The translations under genes were made by a program, and so were the position numbers. From a bacterium (GTDB lineage: Bacteria; 4484-113; JAGGVC01): a stretch of 56,716 nt of DNA. Under the pieces are notes generated by a model. That model did no database searches. It was not told the DNA's origin and saw only the letters and a program-made list of their open reading frames with translations. The stretch lies in NCBI GenBank assembly GCA_021158185.1, contig JAGGVC010000095.1, positions 1 to 56,716 of the forward strand. Direction: 5' to 3'. This document shows, piece after piece, positions 43,970 to 52,746 of this stretch. The stretch's first letter is position 1; the number at the start of each line of letters is the position of its first letter.

Positions 43970-45073
43970 CTACTGCGAAAGAATATGCTTGCTTATGTTA
44001 GCAGCGAGGTTGCGCGCCACGTCGAATATGCACTTGCTGATCTCGCTTTCCGGATCGCGGGCAACTTCCGGCACGCCCGCATCCGATGCCTTGCTGAGCA
44101 GGCTGTTGATCGGGATTTCGCCGAGGAACGGCACACCGAGACGTTTCGCTGTGTTTTTGCCCCCGCCGCGCCCGAAGATGTCGGCTTCATTGCCGCATTC
44201 CGGGCAGATGAAGTAACTCATATTCTCGATGATTCCGAGCACGGGGACGTTGAGCTTTTCAAACAGTCTTGCGCCTTTCGCCGCGACCGAATACGCGATC
44301 TTCTGGGGCGTGGTCACGATTATGCCGGCGGTCACAGTCAGATTCTGGACGATTGTAAGCTGCGCGTCGCCGGTTCCCGGCGGCAGGTCGACGACGAGAT
44401 AGTCGAGTTTTCCCCAGTTCACGTCCGCGATGAATTGTTTTAATGCATTTCCCACCATCGGGCCGCGCCAGATGATTGCCTGATCCGGACCCACGAGGAA
44501 GCCGATGCTCATTACCTTGACGCCGTACGCATCTATCGGGATCATCTTTTTTTCGGGCGTGACAGTGGGATTCTTACCGGCGACACCCATCATCATCGGA
44601 ATACTCGCCCCGTAGATGTCCGCGTCGAGCAGTCCAACCACAGCGCCTTCCTTCGCGAGTGCCACGGCCAGGTTTGCAGCGACCATGCTTTTGCCCACGC
44701 CGCCTTTGCCACTCGCAACAGCAATAATGTTTCCGGCGTTAGGAAGGAGATTCTGCGGCGTGATCGTTGCCCTAGGCTTTACTTCGCGCGCGTCCGTCGA
44801 TGCTTTAGGCTTTACTTCCCGCGCGTCCATCGTTATGTCAACCTTACCCACGCCTGGGATCGCGGATACGTATTCATGTGATTGGTCGCGTATCTGATCT
44901 TTCCTCGGGTGTGTGGGAGTCATAAGCACGATGCGGAAGCTGACGTTTCCGTCCTCGTCGATCTTCAAGTCCTCGATGAAGCCGAGAGAGACGATATCCT
45001 TGTGAAGATCAGGATCGATCACTTTCGACAGCGCTTCAAGCACCTGTTTTTCAGTAATCATCAAATCAGTCAT
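43970..45073 (-). CDS. Mrp/ApbC (NBP35-like) iron-sulfur carrier P-loop ATPase
   Basis: 367 residues. An N-terminal MIP18/DUF59 domain (VLEALSKVIDPDLHKDIVSLGFIEDL) is joined to the P-loop domain with the deviant Walker A ASGKGGVGKS, LLDADIYGASIPMMMG, VVDLPPGTGDAQLT and the C-terminal CPECG metal-binding pair. Such proteins carry Fe-S clusters to target apoproteins. The linker between domains contains a tandem repeat (see 44773). ATG has an AGGAG site 6 nt upstream. Confidence 0.93.
   Translation of the reverse strand: MTDLMITEKQVLEALSKVIDPDLHKDIVSLGFIEDLKIDEDGNVSFRIVLMTPTHPRKDQIRDQSHEYVSAIPGVGKVDITMDAREVKPKASTDAREVKPRATITPQNLLPNAGNIIAVASGKGGVGKSMVAANLAVALAKEGAVVGLLDADIYGASIPMMMGVAGKNPTVTPEKKMIPIDAYGVKVMSIGFLVGPDQAIIWRGPMVGNALKQFIADVNWGKLDYLVVDLPPGTGDAQLTIVQNLTVTAGIIVTTPQKIAYSVAAKGARLFEKLNVPVLGIIENMSYFICPECGNEADIFGRGGGKNTAKRLGVPFLGEIPINSLLSKASDAGVPEVARDPESEISKCIFDVARNLAANISKHILSQ
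44773..44832 (-). repeat. Tandem 33-bp repeat in the Mrp linker
   Basis: Two copies with period 33 (44773-44805 and 44806-44832, second incomplete) encode DAREVKPKAST and DAREVKPRAT. They lengthen the hinge between the MIP18-like and ATPase domains without a frameshift. Only three or so bases differ, suggesting a recent duplication. Confidence 0.75.
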
Positions 45074-45348
45074 TGCAATCTCCTGATTGAACAGAATAAG
45101 CCTGGCGGTCGTAAAACCATGATATCCAGGTACACCATTATTATCGCGCCGGGCGTCCTTTAGCCAAATAGTATACGGCTAATCAGGCGATTTACACTGC
45201 GAGACGGCGAAATCGAGCCTTGCATCCTGTTTCGGAACATGATAGCAGACCTTGTCGTCTAACAGAATTGAGCTGCTTGGCAGCTCTGGTTCCGCAATCT
45301 GTTTATGTCGAATGATTCGGTTTGAATTCTGAGGTACAATAAAGGAGT

Positions 45349-46728
45349 ATGGTGCAGAAACGGAAAAAGCCCGCCGATCCCTTGATGGAAAAGCTCCTGT
45401 CGCTTAAGCGCAGGAAAAGGATGCTCTTTCTGATCAAGGCTGCGGGTGAATGTGTCGGAATCGGACTCGTGCCTGTTCTGCTCGGATTGATTCTTGTGAA
45501 GCTTCGAGGATGGCCGTTTGATCCGCTTCTTTACGGCTCATGTCTCGGCGCGGGGCTTGCCGCGATCTGGATAGTGTGGCGCGGTGTGCTTTCGCGCATT
45601 CGCATTATCGAGTGTTCGCATGATGCCGATGTAGCGCATCACCTGAAGGACAGGCTGACGAGTGCGCTGTACTTGAAGCCCTTCAGGAAGCGCGATCCGA
45701 TGGTGAATGCGTTGATCGATGACGCGAATGAAAAGAGCGGGCGCGTCAACCCGAAGGCTGTTTACCCCTGGCGGTTTCCGGAAAGCTGGCGGTTATCCGG
45801 TGTCGCCGCGCTTTGTACGCTTATGATCTTTTTTGTGCCGTTTCTCGGCTGGTTTGAAAACGAGGGCGCAAGGGAGGATCGCCAGCAGATAATCGAGACG
45901 GGGAAGAAACTCATCAAACTTGCGAAAGAAGTTGAAAAGCAGGAAAACAAGCTTCGAATCGAACAGAAAACCAACCTGCCAGAAAAGCTCAAGAAGATTG
46001 GTGAGAAATTCGAGCTGGGAAAACTCGACAAAGGCAAAGCGCTTGAGGAACTCAACAAGCTTCGGGATCAGATCAAGGATTCTGCGAAGGATGCCAGAAA
46101 GCCTGCAGAGGAGAAATTTCTTGCCGATCTTTCGAAGAAGCTGATGGCGGATGATGCATCGAGAAAGCTCGGCGAAGAGCTCAAGATGAACGATTTGAAG
46201 GGGCTTCTCGATGAGCTAAGAAAGCTTCAAGAACGGCTGGAGCAGAACAAGCTTTCCGATGCCGAGCTTGCGGCACTCGAAAACCTGTCTCAGAGCATGA
46301 AGGAGGCGTTTGAAGCCAACCCGGAAATCGGCGAGTTGCTCGACAAGGAAGCGATGGAACGCGCTCTCAAAAGCCTTGAAGAAAACCTCGCTAAGGAGCG
46401 CGAGCTGAGGAAGAAGATGAAGAGTATTCTCCAGGAACTCAAGGAAGCATCCGAGCGGTTCAATCTTGGGCTGACTGAATGCGGGCTTGAAAACGATACG
46501 GAGGATGTGGAAAAGGCGCTTGAGAAGCTGCTTGATGAATTCATAAAGAATGGAAGCTGCAGCAAGCAGGCGATCGGCGATATGCGGAAGGCGGTCGAGG
46601 AAGCGAACGAGGCAATGCAGGATAGCGGAAGTTCCGCGCTTCAAAAGAGACTCGCGCAGGACAGGGCGGACGAGATGCAGGAGCTGCTCGACAAGCTTGA
46701 GCGGCAATGCGACAAAACCGGCGGCTGA
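45349..46728 (+). CDS. DUF4175-like membrane protein with long coiled coil, N-terminal part
   Basis: 459 residues. Basic N-terminus, two transmembrane helices near 27-50 and 60-78, a third near 150-168 (GVAALCTLMIFFVPFLGWF), then about 280 residues of Lys/Glu/Leu heptads. This matches the architecture of DUF4175-like proteins, often found in MoxR/BatA clusters. AAAGGAGT precedes the ATG, with TACAAT 8 nt upstream of it. A TGA at 46726-46728 stops the frame. Three codons later, in the same frame, an ATG opens the next ORF, which looks like the C-terminal part of the same protein. Confidence 0.75.
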   Translation: MVQKRKKPADPLMEKLLSLKRRKRMLFLIKAAGECVGIGLVPVLLGLILVKLRGWPFDPLLYGSCLGAGLAAIWIVWRGVLSRIRIIECSHDADVAHHLKDRLTSALYLKPFRKRDPMVNALIDDANEKSGRVNPKAVYPWRFPESWRLSGVAALCTLMIFFVPFLGWFENEGAREDRQQIIETGKKLIKLAKEVEKQENKLRIEQKTNLPEKLKKIGEKFELGKLDKGKALEELNKLRDQIKDSAKDARKPAEEKFLADLSKKLMADDASRKLGEELKMNDLKGLLDELRKLQERLEQNKLSDAELAALENLSQSMKEAFEANPEIGELLDKEAMERALKSLEENLAKERELRKKMKSILQELKEASERFNLGLTECGLENDTEDVEKALEKLLDEFIKNGSCSKQAIGDMRKAVEEANEAMQDSGSSALQKRLAQDRADEMQELLDKLERQCDKTGG

Positions 46729-46737
46729 CGCAGCGGA

Positions 46738-47385
46738 ATGGCTCAGGGGCTGGGCCGGATGGGGTCAGGAATGGGGGGCGAGGGGATGTCCGATGAAGAG
46801 CTCTTGGGGATGCTCGCCGGGGAGCTTGACGAAATAATGAAAGCCCTGCGCGCGGGCAAATATATGACGCGCGAAAGCGGAAAGGGTGCAAGCAGCTGGG
46901 GTTATGGAACATCCAACTTGAAGTCCGACAGCACACCCGGGACTAGTGAGGGTGAGCGGAGCGAGCGCGATGTTGAAGGTGCGGGTTTCGAGCGAAGCGA
47001 AATCAACTTCGATCCGATCTACGCGCCCGAACAAGTTCCTTCTCAGACTTACGATACGCGCGTGCGCGGAAGGATAGGCGAGGGCGGAACAACGCTTATG
47101 CAGGAATTCAGATCGCTTCCGACGAGCGCAGAGGGCTTAAGCGATTATTACGACATAGTCAGCGCATACACGGGAGCGGAGGAGCGGGCGATAGACGCGG
47201 AGGACATTCCGCCGGAATTCAGGGATCTCGTGCGCGATTACTTCAGCGGCCTGAACGACCCGAAGGACGGTATGATTCCTTCGATTGACGTTGAAGAAGA
47301 GAGCGATGACGAAACCGATCTGCCTTTGAGCGAAGATGGTTCAAGGCTGGAAGTGCTTACCGAGGAAGGTCACGATACAACCTAA
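46738..47385 (+). CDS. C-terminal part of the DUF4175-like protein, after an in-frame TGA
   Basis: 215 residues in the same reading frame as the previous ORF, separated by TGA and three codons. It starts Gly/Met-rich (MAQGLGRMGSGMGGEG) and contains a disordered middle. It ends with the SAYTGAEERAIDAEDIPPEF pattern followed by RDLVRDYFSGL, which I know as the C-terminal signature of membrane proteins from MoxR-type clusters. Only a weak ribosome site (GCGGA) precedes the ATG. It could be a separate, coupled gene, or the end of a single protein split by a nonsense change or read through. Confidence 0.65.
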   Translation: MAQGLGRMGSGMGGEGMSDEELLGMLAGELDEIMKALRAGKYMTRESGKGASSWGYGTSNLKSDSTPGTSEGERSERDVEGAGFERSEINFDPIYAPEQVPSQTYDTRVRGRIGEGGTTLMQEFRSLPTSAEGLSDYYDIVSAYTGAEERAIDAEDIPPEFRDLVRDYFSGLNDPKDGMIPSIDVEEESDDETDLPLSEDGSRLEVLTEEGHDTT

Positions 47386-47433
47386 GCCGATATCGGTCGC
47401 TGTATGTGTTGGAACAATTCGGCGAAGTCAGTC

Positions 47434-48513
47434 TTAATCTTCCGCGAGCTTCAGAAAACTATCAACGAGACCGTTTTTTTCGAGGATTTCGCGCACTTCG
47501 TCGCGCGAGAGCGCGGACTGGCTTAGTGTGCTGTACCCCATCAGTTCCGGCCCGTCGTTCGGCACGGGCGGCGTAAACTGGGCCGGGATTACGAAGAACC
47601 GCTCGGTTTCATTTGACGCAGAGCGCTCTTCGGATGTCATCAGCTCTTCCTGTACTTTTTCGCCGGGTCTCAGTCCGGTGATTTCGACAGAAATATCCTC
47701 CGGCTTATGCCCGAATTTGGGCGCGTACGTATCAACCAGGACGGCGATCAAATCGCTGATGAGCACGACCGGCATCTTCAGAATGTAGATTTCATCGCCG
47801 CGTGTTTCAGCGGCTGCGCTCAGGACGAGGTCAACCGCATCCGGAATGCTCATGAAAAACCGGCGCATCTTGGGATGGGTCAATGTTACAGGGCCGCCAT
47901 TACTGATCTGGCGGATGAAATGTGGAATCACGCTTCCCCTGCTTGCAAGCACGTTTCCGAATCTGACGACGCTGAAAGCGCTTTTTCGCTCACCCTTGTA
48001 GAGATTCGCTGCAAGCACGAGCCTTTCTGCGAGAAGCTTCGTCGCACCCATCGTATTTGTAGGACTCACTGCCTTATCGGTGCTGATTGCGATCAGGCGC
48101 TCGATCTCGTGCTCAATTGCGGCCTCGATCAGGTTTTGTGTGCCGATAACGTTTGTTTTTACTGCTTCAAACGGGTTGTATTCACAGGCGGGAACGTGCT
48201 TCAGTGCTGCGGCGTGGAAGACGATATCAACGCCTTCGCACGCGCGCATCACGCGATCATGATCGCGTACGTCGCCCAGAAGGAACCGCAGGTTGTCGTG
48301 CTCGATGAATTCCTGCGACATCCGATACTGGTTGAATTCGTTACGTGAAAGAACACGTACGACACCGGGGCCGAGCGCAAGCACGCGGCTTACCAGCTCG
48401 CGGCCTATGCTGCCTGTGCCGCCGGTAACTAGTACGGTCTTGCCCTTTAGAAACGCTTGGTTTTCGATATCGTCCACCCTTAAGGCCGAAGCGGCCAATT
48501 TGTTTATCGTCAA
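47434..48513 (-). CDS. UDP-N-acetylglucosamine 4,6-dehydratase-like protein (PseB/FlaA1 type)
   Basis: About 360 residues, soluble extended SDR. VLVTGGTGSIGREL is the NAD-binding loop, LGDVRDHDRVMRA and VFHAAALKHVPACEYNPFEAVKTN are family segments. ISTDKAVSPTNTMGATKLLAE holds the catalytic Asp-Lys and the altered Met-x3-Lys site, characteristic of short UDP-GlcNAc inverting dehydratases. These begin pseudaminic or related sugar synthesis used on flagellins and surface glycans. The start is uncertain: TTG 48513, with AAGGA upstream, is my choice; the frame is open to 48612 without similarity. It lies next to, and divergent from, the flagellar operon. Confidence 0.85.
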   Translation of the reverse strand: MTINKLAASALRVDDIENQAFLKGKTVLVTGGTGSIGRELVSRVLALGPGVVRVLSRNEFNQYRMSQEFIEHDNLRFLLGDVRDHDRVMRACEGVDIVFHAAALKHVPACEYNPFEAVKTNVIGTQNLIEAAIEHEIERLIAISTDKAVSPTNTMGATKLLAERLVLAANLYKGERKSAFSVVRFGNVLASRGSVIPHFIRQISNGGPVTLTHPKMRRFFMSIPDAVDLVLSAAAETRGDEIYILKMPVVLISDLIAVLVDTYAPKFGHKPEDISVEITGLRPGEKVQEELMTSEERSASNETERFFVIPAQFTPPVPNDGPELMGYSTLSQSALSRDEVREILEKNGLVDSFLKLAED

Positions 48514-48805
48514 AACAGCTGCATTCCTTGATGCAAGGTGCGTCCGGGTTGGAAATCGCGCAAGGGATCGAGAGCGTAGCACGGATATGGAAAAAAACCA
48601 GATCAAGATCATGGAAAAATGTGCCGATTGCTGTTGGCAGTCTGTTGATGGGTTGTTTATTATCAGTGTTTATGAAATGTTGGCAGATGTTAATATCGAT
48701 AATGTGAGAATATAGTTATGTTTTGTATGCGAGTATTATGTTGAACTATGTTGATGAATGTTTGCGACAAGGTATTTGTAAAAAAATCAGAAAATAGCGA
48801 GTTGT
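48514..48805. other. AT-rich intergenic region upstream of fliF
   Basis: The stretch between the dehydratase gene and the fliF promoter becomes clearly AT-rich from about 48640, with many TGTTG/TTATG words. I see no gene, tRNA or terminator. The high AT content may act as an upstream element or bind nucleoid proteins. Confidence 0.45.
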
Positions 48806-48848
48806 CAACACGTAATGTGTTGCAAAATTGTCGAATTTGATATATTAT
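48806..48848 (+). promoter_or_regulatory. Probable flagellar operon promoter with operator-like palindrome
   Basis: TTGCAA (48820-48825), 17 nt, TATTAT (48843-48848), about 134 nt before fliF. A perfect palindrome CAACAC-GTAAT-GTGTTG (48806-48822) overlaps the -35, suggesting a repressor or activator site. Confidence 0.5.
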
Positions 48849-48981
48849 TGTACGCGCGGGCGAAGGAGCGCTCAGGGCTTGTCAGATTGGCTTGGTCCGT
48901 TTTGTTTGGAGTTGCAGTTGACGGGATTGGCATGTCGAGTTTTCTTGGATTTAAGGGCATTGCAAGGCAGGATGAACGCTG

Positions 48982-50562
48982 ATGCTTGATCAGTTTCTAA
49001 AACTCTTTTCACGGTTGACGCCTGTAACGAAGCTGTACTTTGGCGTTGCCGCGGTAATTATCTTTAGCATGTTTATTGCGATGATCGCCTTGTGGCGTCC
49101 GGTGAATATGGCTCCCCTTTATACTGAATTGACACCCGCGGATGCATCGTCGATCATTGAGGAGCTAAAGGCAGAGGGAGTAGATTATCGTCTTGCCGCG
49201 GGTGGCTCGACGGTTTATGTGCCGGCTGATTCCGTGCCTGAGCTGAGAATAAATATGGCTGGCAAGGGACTTCCGAGTGCGGGGGTCGTCGGTTTCGAGC
49301 TGTTTGACAAGGGCAAGATGGGTGTAACTGAAACCGGCATGACGATCGATTACAAGCGAGCACTGGAAGGCGAGTTGATGCGCACCCTGATGGGGCTGAC
49401 CGAAGTAAGAGCGGCAAGGGTGCATTTAGTGCTTCCCAAGGAGACGAGCTTCCTTGCAGAACCGGAGCCTTCTTCCGCGAGTGTGGTGCTTCATCTTACA
49501 ACGGGGGCGCGGCTTCGGGATTCACAGGTGAAGGGCATAGTTCATCTGATTAAGCACGCTGTAGAGAACCTTGCCGAAGACGGTATTACGGTGACAGACG
49601 GGGATGGGAATATTATTTACGGAGCAAGCAGCGACAGCCCGGTTTCGGGTGAGCAGCTTGCCTACAAGAGAAAGGTTGAACGCGATCTGGAAGCCAAGGT
49701 TGTCAAGGTTCTCGAAAGGGTATACGGATCGGGAAAAGTTGCAGCCGCCGCAACCGTTGAGATAGATTTCAGTAGTGTTTCAAAGCAGTCGGAGGAGTTT
49801 TCACCAGTTGTCGGTGATCAGGGGATCGTTCGCACGGAATCTCTATCTGATACTGAAAAAGAAGTCAGCGCAACCGGCAGCGGCGGTATCCCCGGAACGT
49901 TCAGCAATATTCCGGGTTATGTCGGCTCGACTGGTGACGGAGGCTCAAGCGAAACGGAGAGCAATTCGACGGCCACCAGAGGTTACGAGGTCAATCGTCT
50001 GATAACGGAGACCGAGCTTATGGGCGGAGCAATCATTTCCCGCTCGATTTCAGTCGTGATTACCGACGAGGATTTCAGCGATGTAAAGCGTGTTGATGCG
50101 GAAGGGCTGATTGCGGCGGCAATCGGCGCGAATATCACGGGCGGAGATAAAATATATGTAACAGGCAAGCCCCCTTCTCCTGTTGGTGCTCCTGAAGGCG
50201 GAGTGATTGTGAGAGCAATAGGCAACCAAAGGCTCAGCGATTATATTCGTTATGCAATTGCAGCAATTATTGTTATTGTTGCGCTTCTCGTTTTACGCGG
50301 AATGGTTAATACGCTTGCGCCAAGCCTGAAGCTTGCACTTGAAGGGATCGATATCCTGGACGAGGTTCCGAGCCTTGATTTTGCACTCAGAGCAGCAGAA
50401 GAAGAAGCCATGGACGAGGATCTGGCGTTTCGCGATATCAAGCGCGTCAAGGAAGTTCCTCGAACCAAGCATATGCAGATTCGAGAGGAAGTAATTAATC
50501 TGCTCAAGGACAATCCGGAAGGCGTCGTAAAAATGATAAGAAACTGGCTTCTCGAAGATTAG
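48982..50562 (+). CDS. fliF: Flagellar M-ring protein FliF
   Basis: 526 residues. FliF forms the MS ring in the inner membrane on which the motor and export gate assemble. An N-terminal transmembrane helix (LYFGVAAVIIFSMFIAMIAL), ring-building motifs with YTELTPADASSIIEELKAEGVDYRL, VRAARVHLVLPKE, and a Ser/Gly-rich loop around 290-330 are seen. A second transmembrane helix (YAIAAIIVIVALLVL) and the C-terminal FliG-binding tail (MIRNWLLED) complete it. The length is typical of the family. AGGA lies about 9 nt before the ATG. First gene of the flagellar operon. Confidence 0.96.
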   Translation: MLDQFLKLFSRLTPVTKLYFGVAAVIIFSMFIAMIALWRPVNMAPLYTELTPADASSIIEELKAEGVDYRLAAGGSTVYVPADSVPELRINMAGKGLPSAGVVGFELFDKGKMGVTETGMTIDYKRALEGELMRTLMGLTEVRAARVHLVLPKETSFLAEPEPSSASVVLHLTTGARLRDSQVKGIVHLIKHAVENLAEDGITVTDGDGNIIYGASSDSPVSGEQLAYKRKVERDLEAKVVKVLERVYGSGKVAAAATVEIDFSSVSKQSEEFSPVVGDQGIVRTESLSDTEKEVSATGSGGIPGTFSNIPGYVGSTGDGGSSETESNSTATRGYEVNRLITETELMGGAIISRSISVVITDEDFSDVKRVDAEGLIAAAIGANITGGDKIYVTGKPPSPVGAPEGGVIVRAIGNQRLSDYIRYAIAAIIVIVALLVLRGMVNTLAPSLKLALEGIDILDEVPSLDFALRAAEEEAMDEDLAFRDIKRVKEVPRTKHMQIREEVINLLKDNPEGVVKMIRNWLLED

Positions 50563-50617
50563 TCGGGCTTTTATGCGATAAAAATGCAACGGTCGAAGTC
50601 CTAAGTAAATAATTACT

Positions 50618-50645
50618 TTGAAAAATCGGCGCATTCAATTAGAAT
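50618..50645 (+). promoter_or_regulatory. Possible internal promoter before fliG
   Basis: TTGAAA (50618-50623), 16 nt, TAGAAT (50640-50645), in the unusually long 148-nt gap between fliF and fliG, 66 nt before the fliG ATG. Confidence 0.4.
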
Positions 50646-50710
50646 ATCCCTTGCTTTGCTCAGAACGCGCGCGGCTGGTTTTTTGACAGGCAAGTTTTTC
50701 CGGATTCGGT

Positions 50711-51715
50711 ATGGATTATCAGGATTTAACGGGACGGCAGAAGATTGCGGTTCTCCTCATCGGTCTTGGGGAGGAGGCTGCCAGCTTGATTTTGAACAAG
50801 CTTTCACAGGAAGAAGTAGAGGATATTACTGTCGAGCTCGCGAGTATGCGTGCCGTTCCACCTGAATTGCAGGAGCCTGTATTGGACGAGTTTTACAGTA
50901 TGCTGCTCGCACAAAGCTACATTAGCCAAGGCGGTGTCGGCTATGCAAAGACAATCCTCGATAAGGCGCTCGGTGAAGAGCGTGCAAACGAGGTTTTGGG
51001 CAAGCTATCCAGCATTATCAGATCGACCCCGTTCGACTTTCTCAAAAAGACCGATCCGGTACAGCTTCTTTCGTCCATACAGTCAGAGCACCCTCAGACG
51101 ATAGCCCTGATTCTCGTTTATCTCCCGCCGGAGACCGCTGCGCAGGTGATGGCCGGGCTTCCACCCGAAATCCAGATCGATGTGACCAAGCGAATTGCAA
51201 TGATGGATCGCACGAGTCCCGAGATGGTGCGCGAGGTCGAGCGTGTAATCGAGCAGAAACTTTCCACGGTTCTTTCTACGGAATTTTCGCAGGTGGGCGG
51301 TGTTGAATCCCTCGTCGATCTGCTCAATCTTGTAGACCGTGCCACGGAAAAGTCCATACTTGAAAATCTTGACGAGACCGATCCGGAGCTGGCTGAAGAG
51401 ATCAGGAAGAAGATGTTCGTTTTTGAGGACATTAAAATGCTCGACGATAGATCTATTCAGCAGGTTCTTCGTGAAGTTGAAACAAAGGATCTGGCTCTCG
51501 CGCTGAAAAGTGCAACCGATGAAGTCCAGGAGAGGATTTACAAGAATATGTCCCAGCGCGCCAGCGCAACTTTGCAGGAGGAGATGGACTACATGGGGCC
51601 CGTCAGGCTCAGGGATGTGGAAGATGCACAGCAGCGCGTTGTGAACATAATCCGGAGTCTCGAAGAAAGGGGGCAGATTATTGTGGTTAGAGGCGGGGAA
51701 GATCAGTTTATTTAG
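50711..51715 (+). CDS. fliG: Flagellar motor switch protein FliG
   Basis: 334 residues. FliG couples the stator to rotor rotation in the C ring. The N-terminal domain (LTGRQKIAVLLIGLGEEAAS) binds FliF, the middle domain carries the EHPQ motif (SEHPQTIALILVYLPPETAAQVM), and the C-terminal domain has the charged torque helix (REVETKDLALALKSATDEVQERI). All three domains are complete and the length is normal. Confidence 0.96.
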   Translation: MDYQDLTGRQKIAVLLIGLGEEAASLILNKLSQEEVEDITVELASMRAVPPELQEPVLDEFYSMLLAQSYISQGGVGYAKTILDKALGEERANEVLGKLSSIIRSTPFDFLKKTDPVQLLSSIQSEHPQTIALILVYLPPETAAQVMAGLPPEIQIDVTKRIAMMDRTSPEMVREVERVIEQKLSTVLSTEFSQVGGVESLVDLLNLVDRATEKSILENLDETDPELAEEIRKKMFVFEDIKMLDDRSIQQVLREVETKDLALALKSATDEVQERIYKNMSQRASATLQEEMDYMGPVRLRDVEDAQQRVVNIIRSLEERGQIIVVRGGEDQFI

Positions 51716-51764
51716 CCGGATTGTCGGTAGTTTGAATAGGGTGTAGAGGAGGTCTTTCGGCGAG

Positions 51765-52637
51765 TTGAACAAGTGGTTGTATAAGGGTGAGCGGACGGTT
51801 TCGGGTATGCCGAGAGTACTCGATACTTGTTCCGATCTGGGTAAATTTGAAATCGCCTCTATCGAAAACCTAATCGGTAAGGACGAGGCTCTTCAACGCT
51901 ACAGCAAAAGTGTTCTGAAGCATATCGCTGCTGTGCATCAGGCGCGCATCAAAGAAACGTTGGCCGACGCAGAAGAACGGGCTGCGCATATGCTTAAAAG
52001 CTCTCGCGCGGAAGCGGACAGATTACTTCGTGAAATCGAAAGTGATGCCGAACGAAAAGCGGCAGCTAAGCTTGTTGAGATATTCGAAGCAGCGAGGAAA
52101 GAAGCTGAGAAGATGAAAGCGGACGCGCGGAATGAAGTTTTGAATTCGTATAAAGCTGTTCTCCGCACCCTCAATTCAGCTTCAGAGGCAGTCGCAGATG
52201 CCCGTGCAGAACATCTCGCATCAGTCGAAGAGGAGGTTGTAACGCTCGTGGGACGCATCTGTCGTCACCTCGTTCGGCGCGAGTTTTCTTTGGATTCCAC
52301 AATTGTGGCGAGGATTGTTGCATCAAGCCTAGAATATTTCGATTCGCAGGCCTCACTGATCGTGAAGATCGCGCCCAGTCATCACCGCATTCTTACAGCA
52401 GACCCACTTTTTGCCGATCATGTTAGTGATCTGGGGCTCGGTGCAGGTCGCATCGAATTTGTGCCTGACGCGAAAGTGAGCGAGGGAAGTGTTGTGGTGA
52501 CAGACAGATTTGTCACATTTGACTACAACATTGATGATATGATAGAAAGCGCTATCCTGGATGCGGAAGCGCTTGTTTCCCGAAAGACGGGCTCGGATGA
52601 CGAGGAGATGTTATCCGAGCAGGATGGTATGGAGTAA
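51765..52637 (+). CDS. fliH: Flagellar assembly protein FliH
   Basis: 290 residues. An N-terminal variable part, a long Ala/Glu coiled coil (about 60-140), then a FliH/V-ATPase-E-type C-terminal domain (VVTLVGRICRHLVRREFSLDS, and GRIEFVPDAKVSEGSVVV). FliH holds the FliI ATPase inactive and carries it to the export gate. AGGAGG lies 12 nt before the TTG at 51765, rather far; ATG 51807 is an alternative start. Order fliG-fliH-fliI supports the call. Confidence 0.85.
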   Translation: MNKWLYKGERTVSGMPRVLDTCSDLGKFEIASIENLIGKDEALQRYSKSVLKHIAAVHQARIKETLADAEERAAHMLKSSRAEADRLLREIESDAERKAAAKLVEIFEAARKEAEKMKADARNEVLNSYKAVLRTLNSASEAVADARAEHLASVEEEVVTLVGRICRHLVRREFSLDSTIVARIVASSLEYFDSQASLIVKIAPSHHRILTADPLFADHVSDLGLGAGRIEFVPDAKVSEGSVVVTDRFVTFDYNIDDMIESAILDAEALVSRKTGSDDEEMLSEQDGME

Positions 52638-52746
52638 TGGTGGTGCAGGGAGTGGTTGCTGTTTAGCTTCCAAGCCCAAAATGGAAGTGACGCTGTTTGC
52701 CGGAAACTGATGCAGCGTCGCTCGTGAGCTGATTCTTGCGGTTGCA

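Noticed and set aside
46726-46728. TGA as a selenocysteine or reassigned codon
   Set aside because: No obvious SECIS-like hairpin follows, the neighbourhood is Gly-rich with no redox motif, and several genes in the window end normally in TGA.
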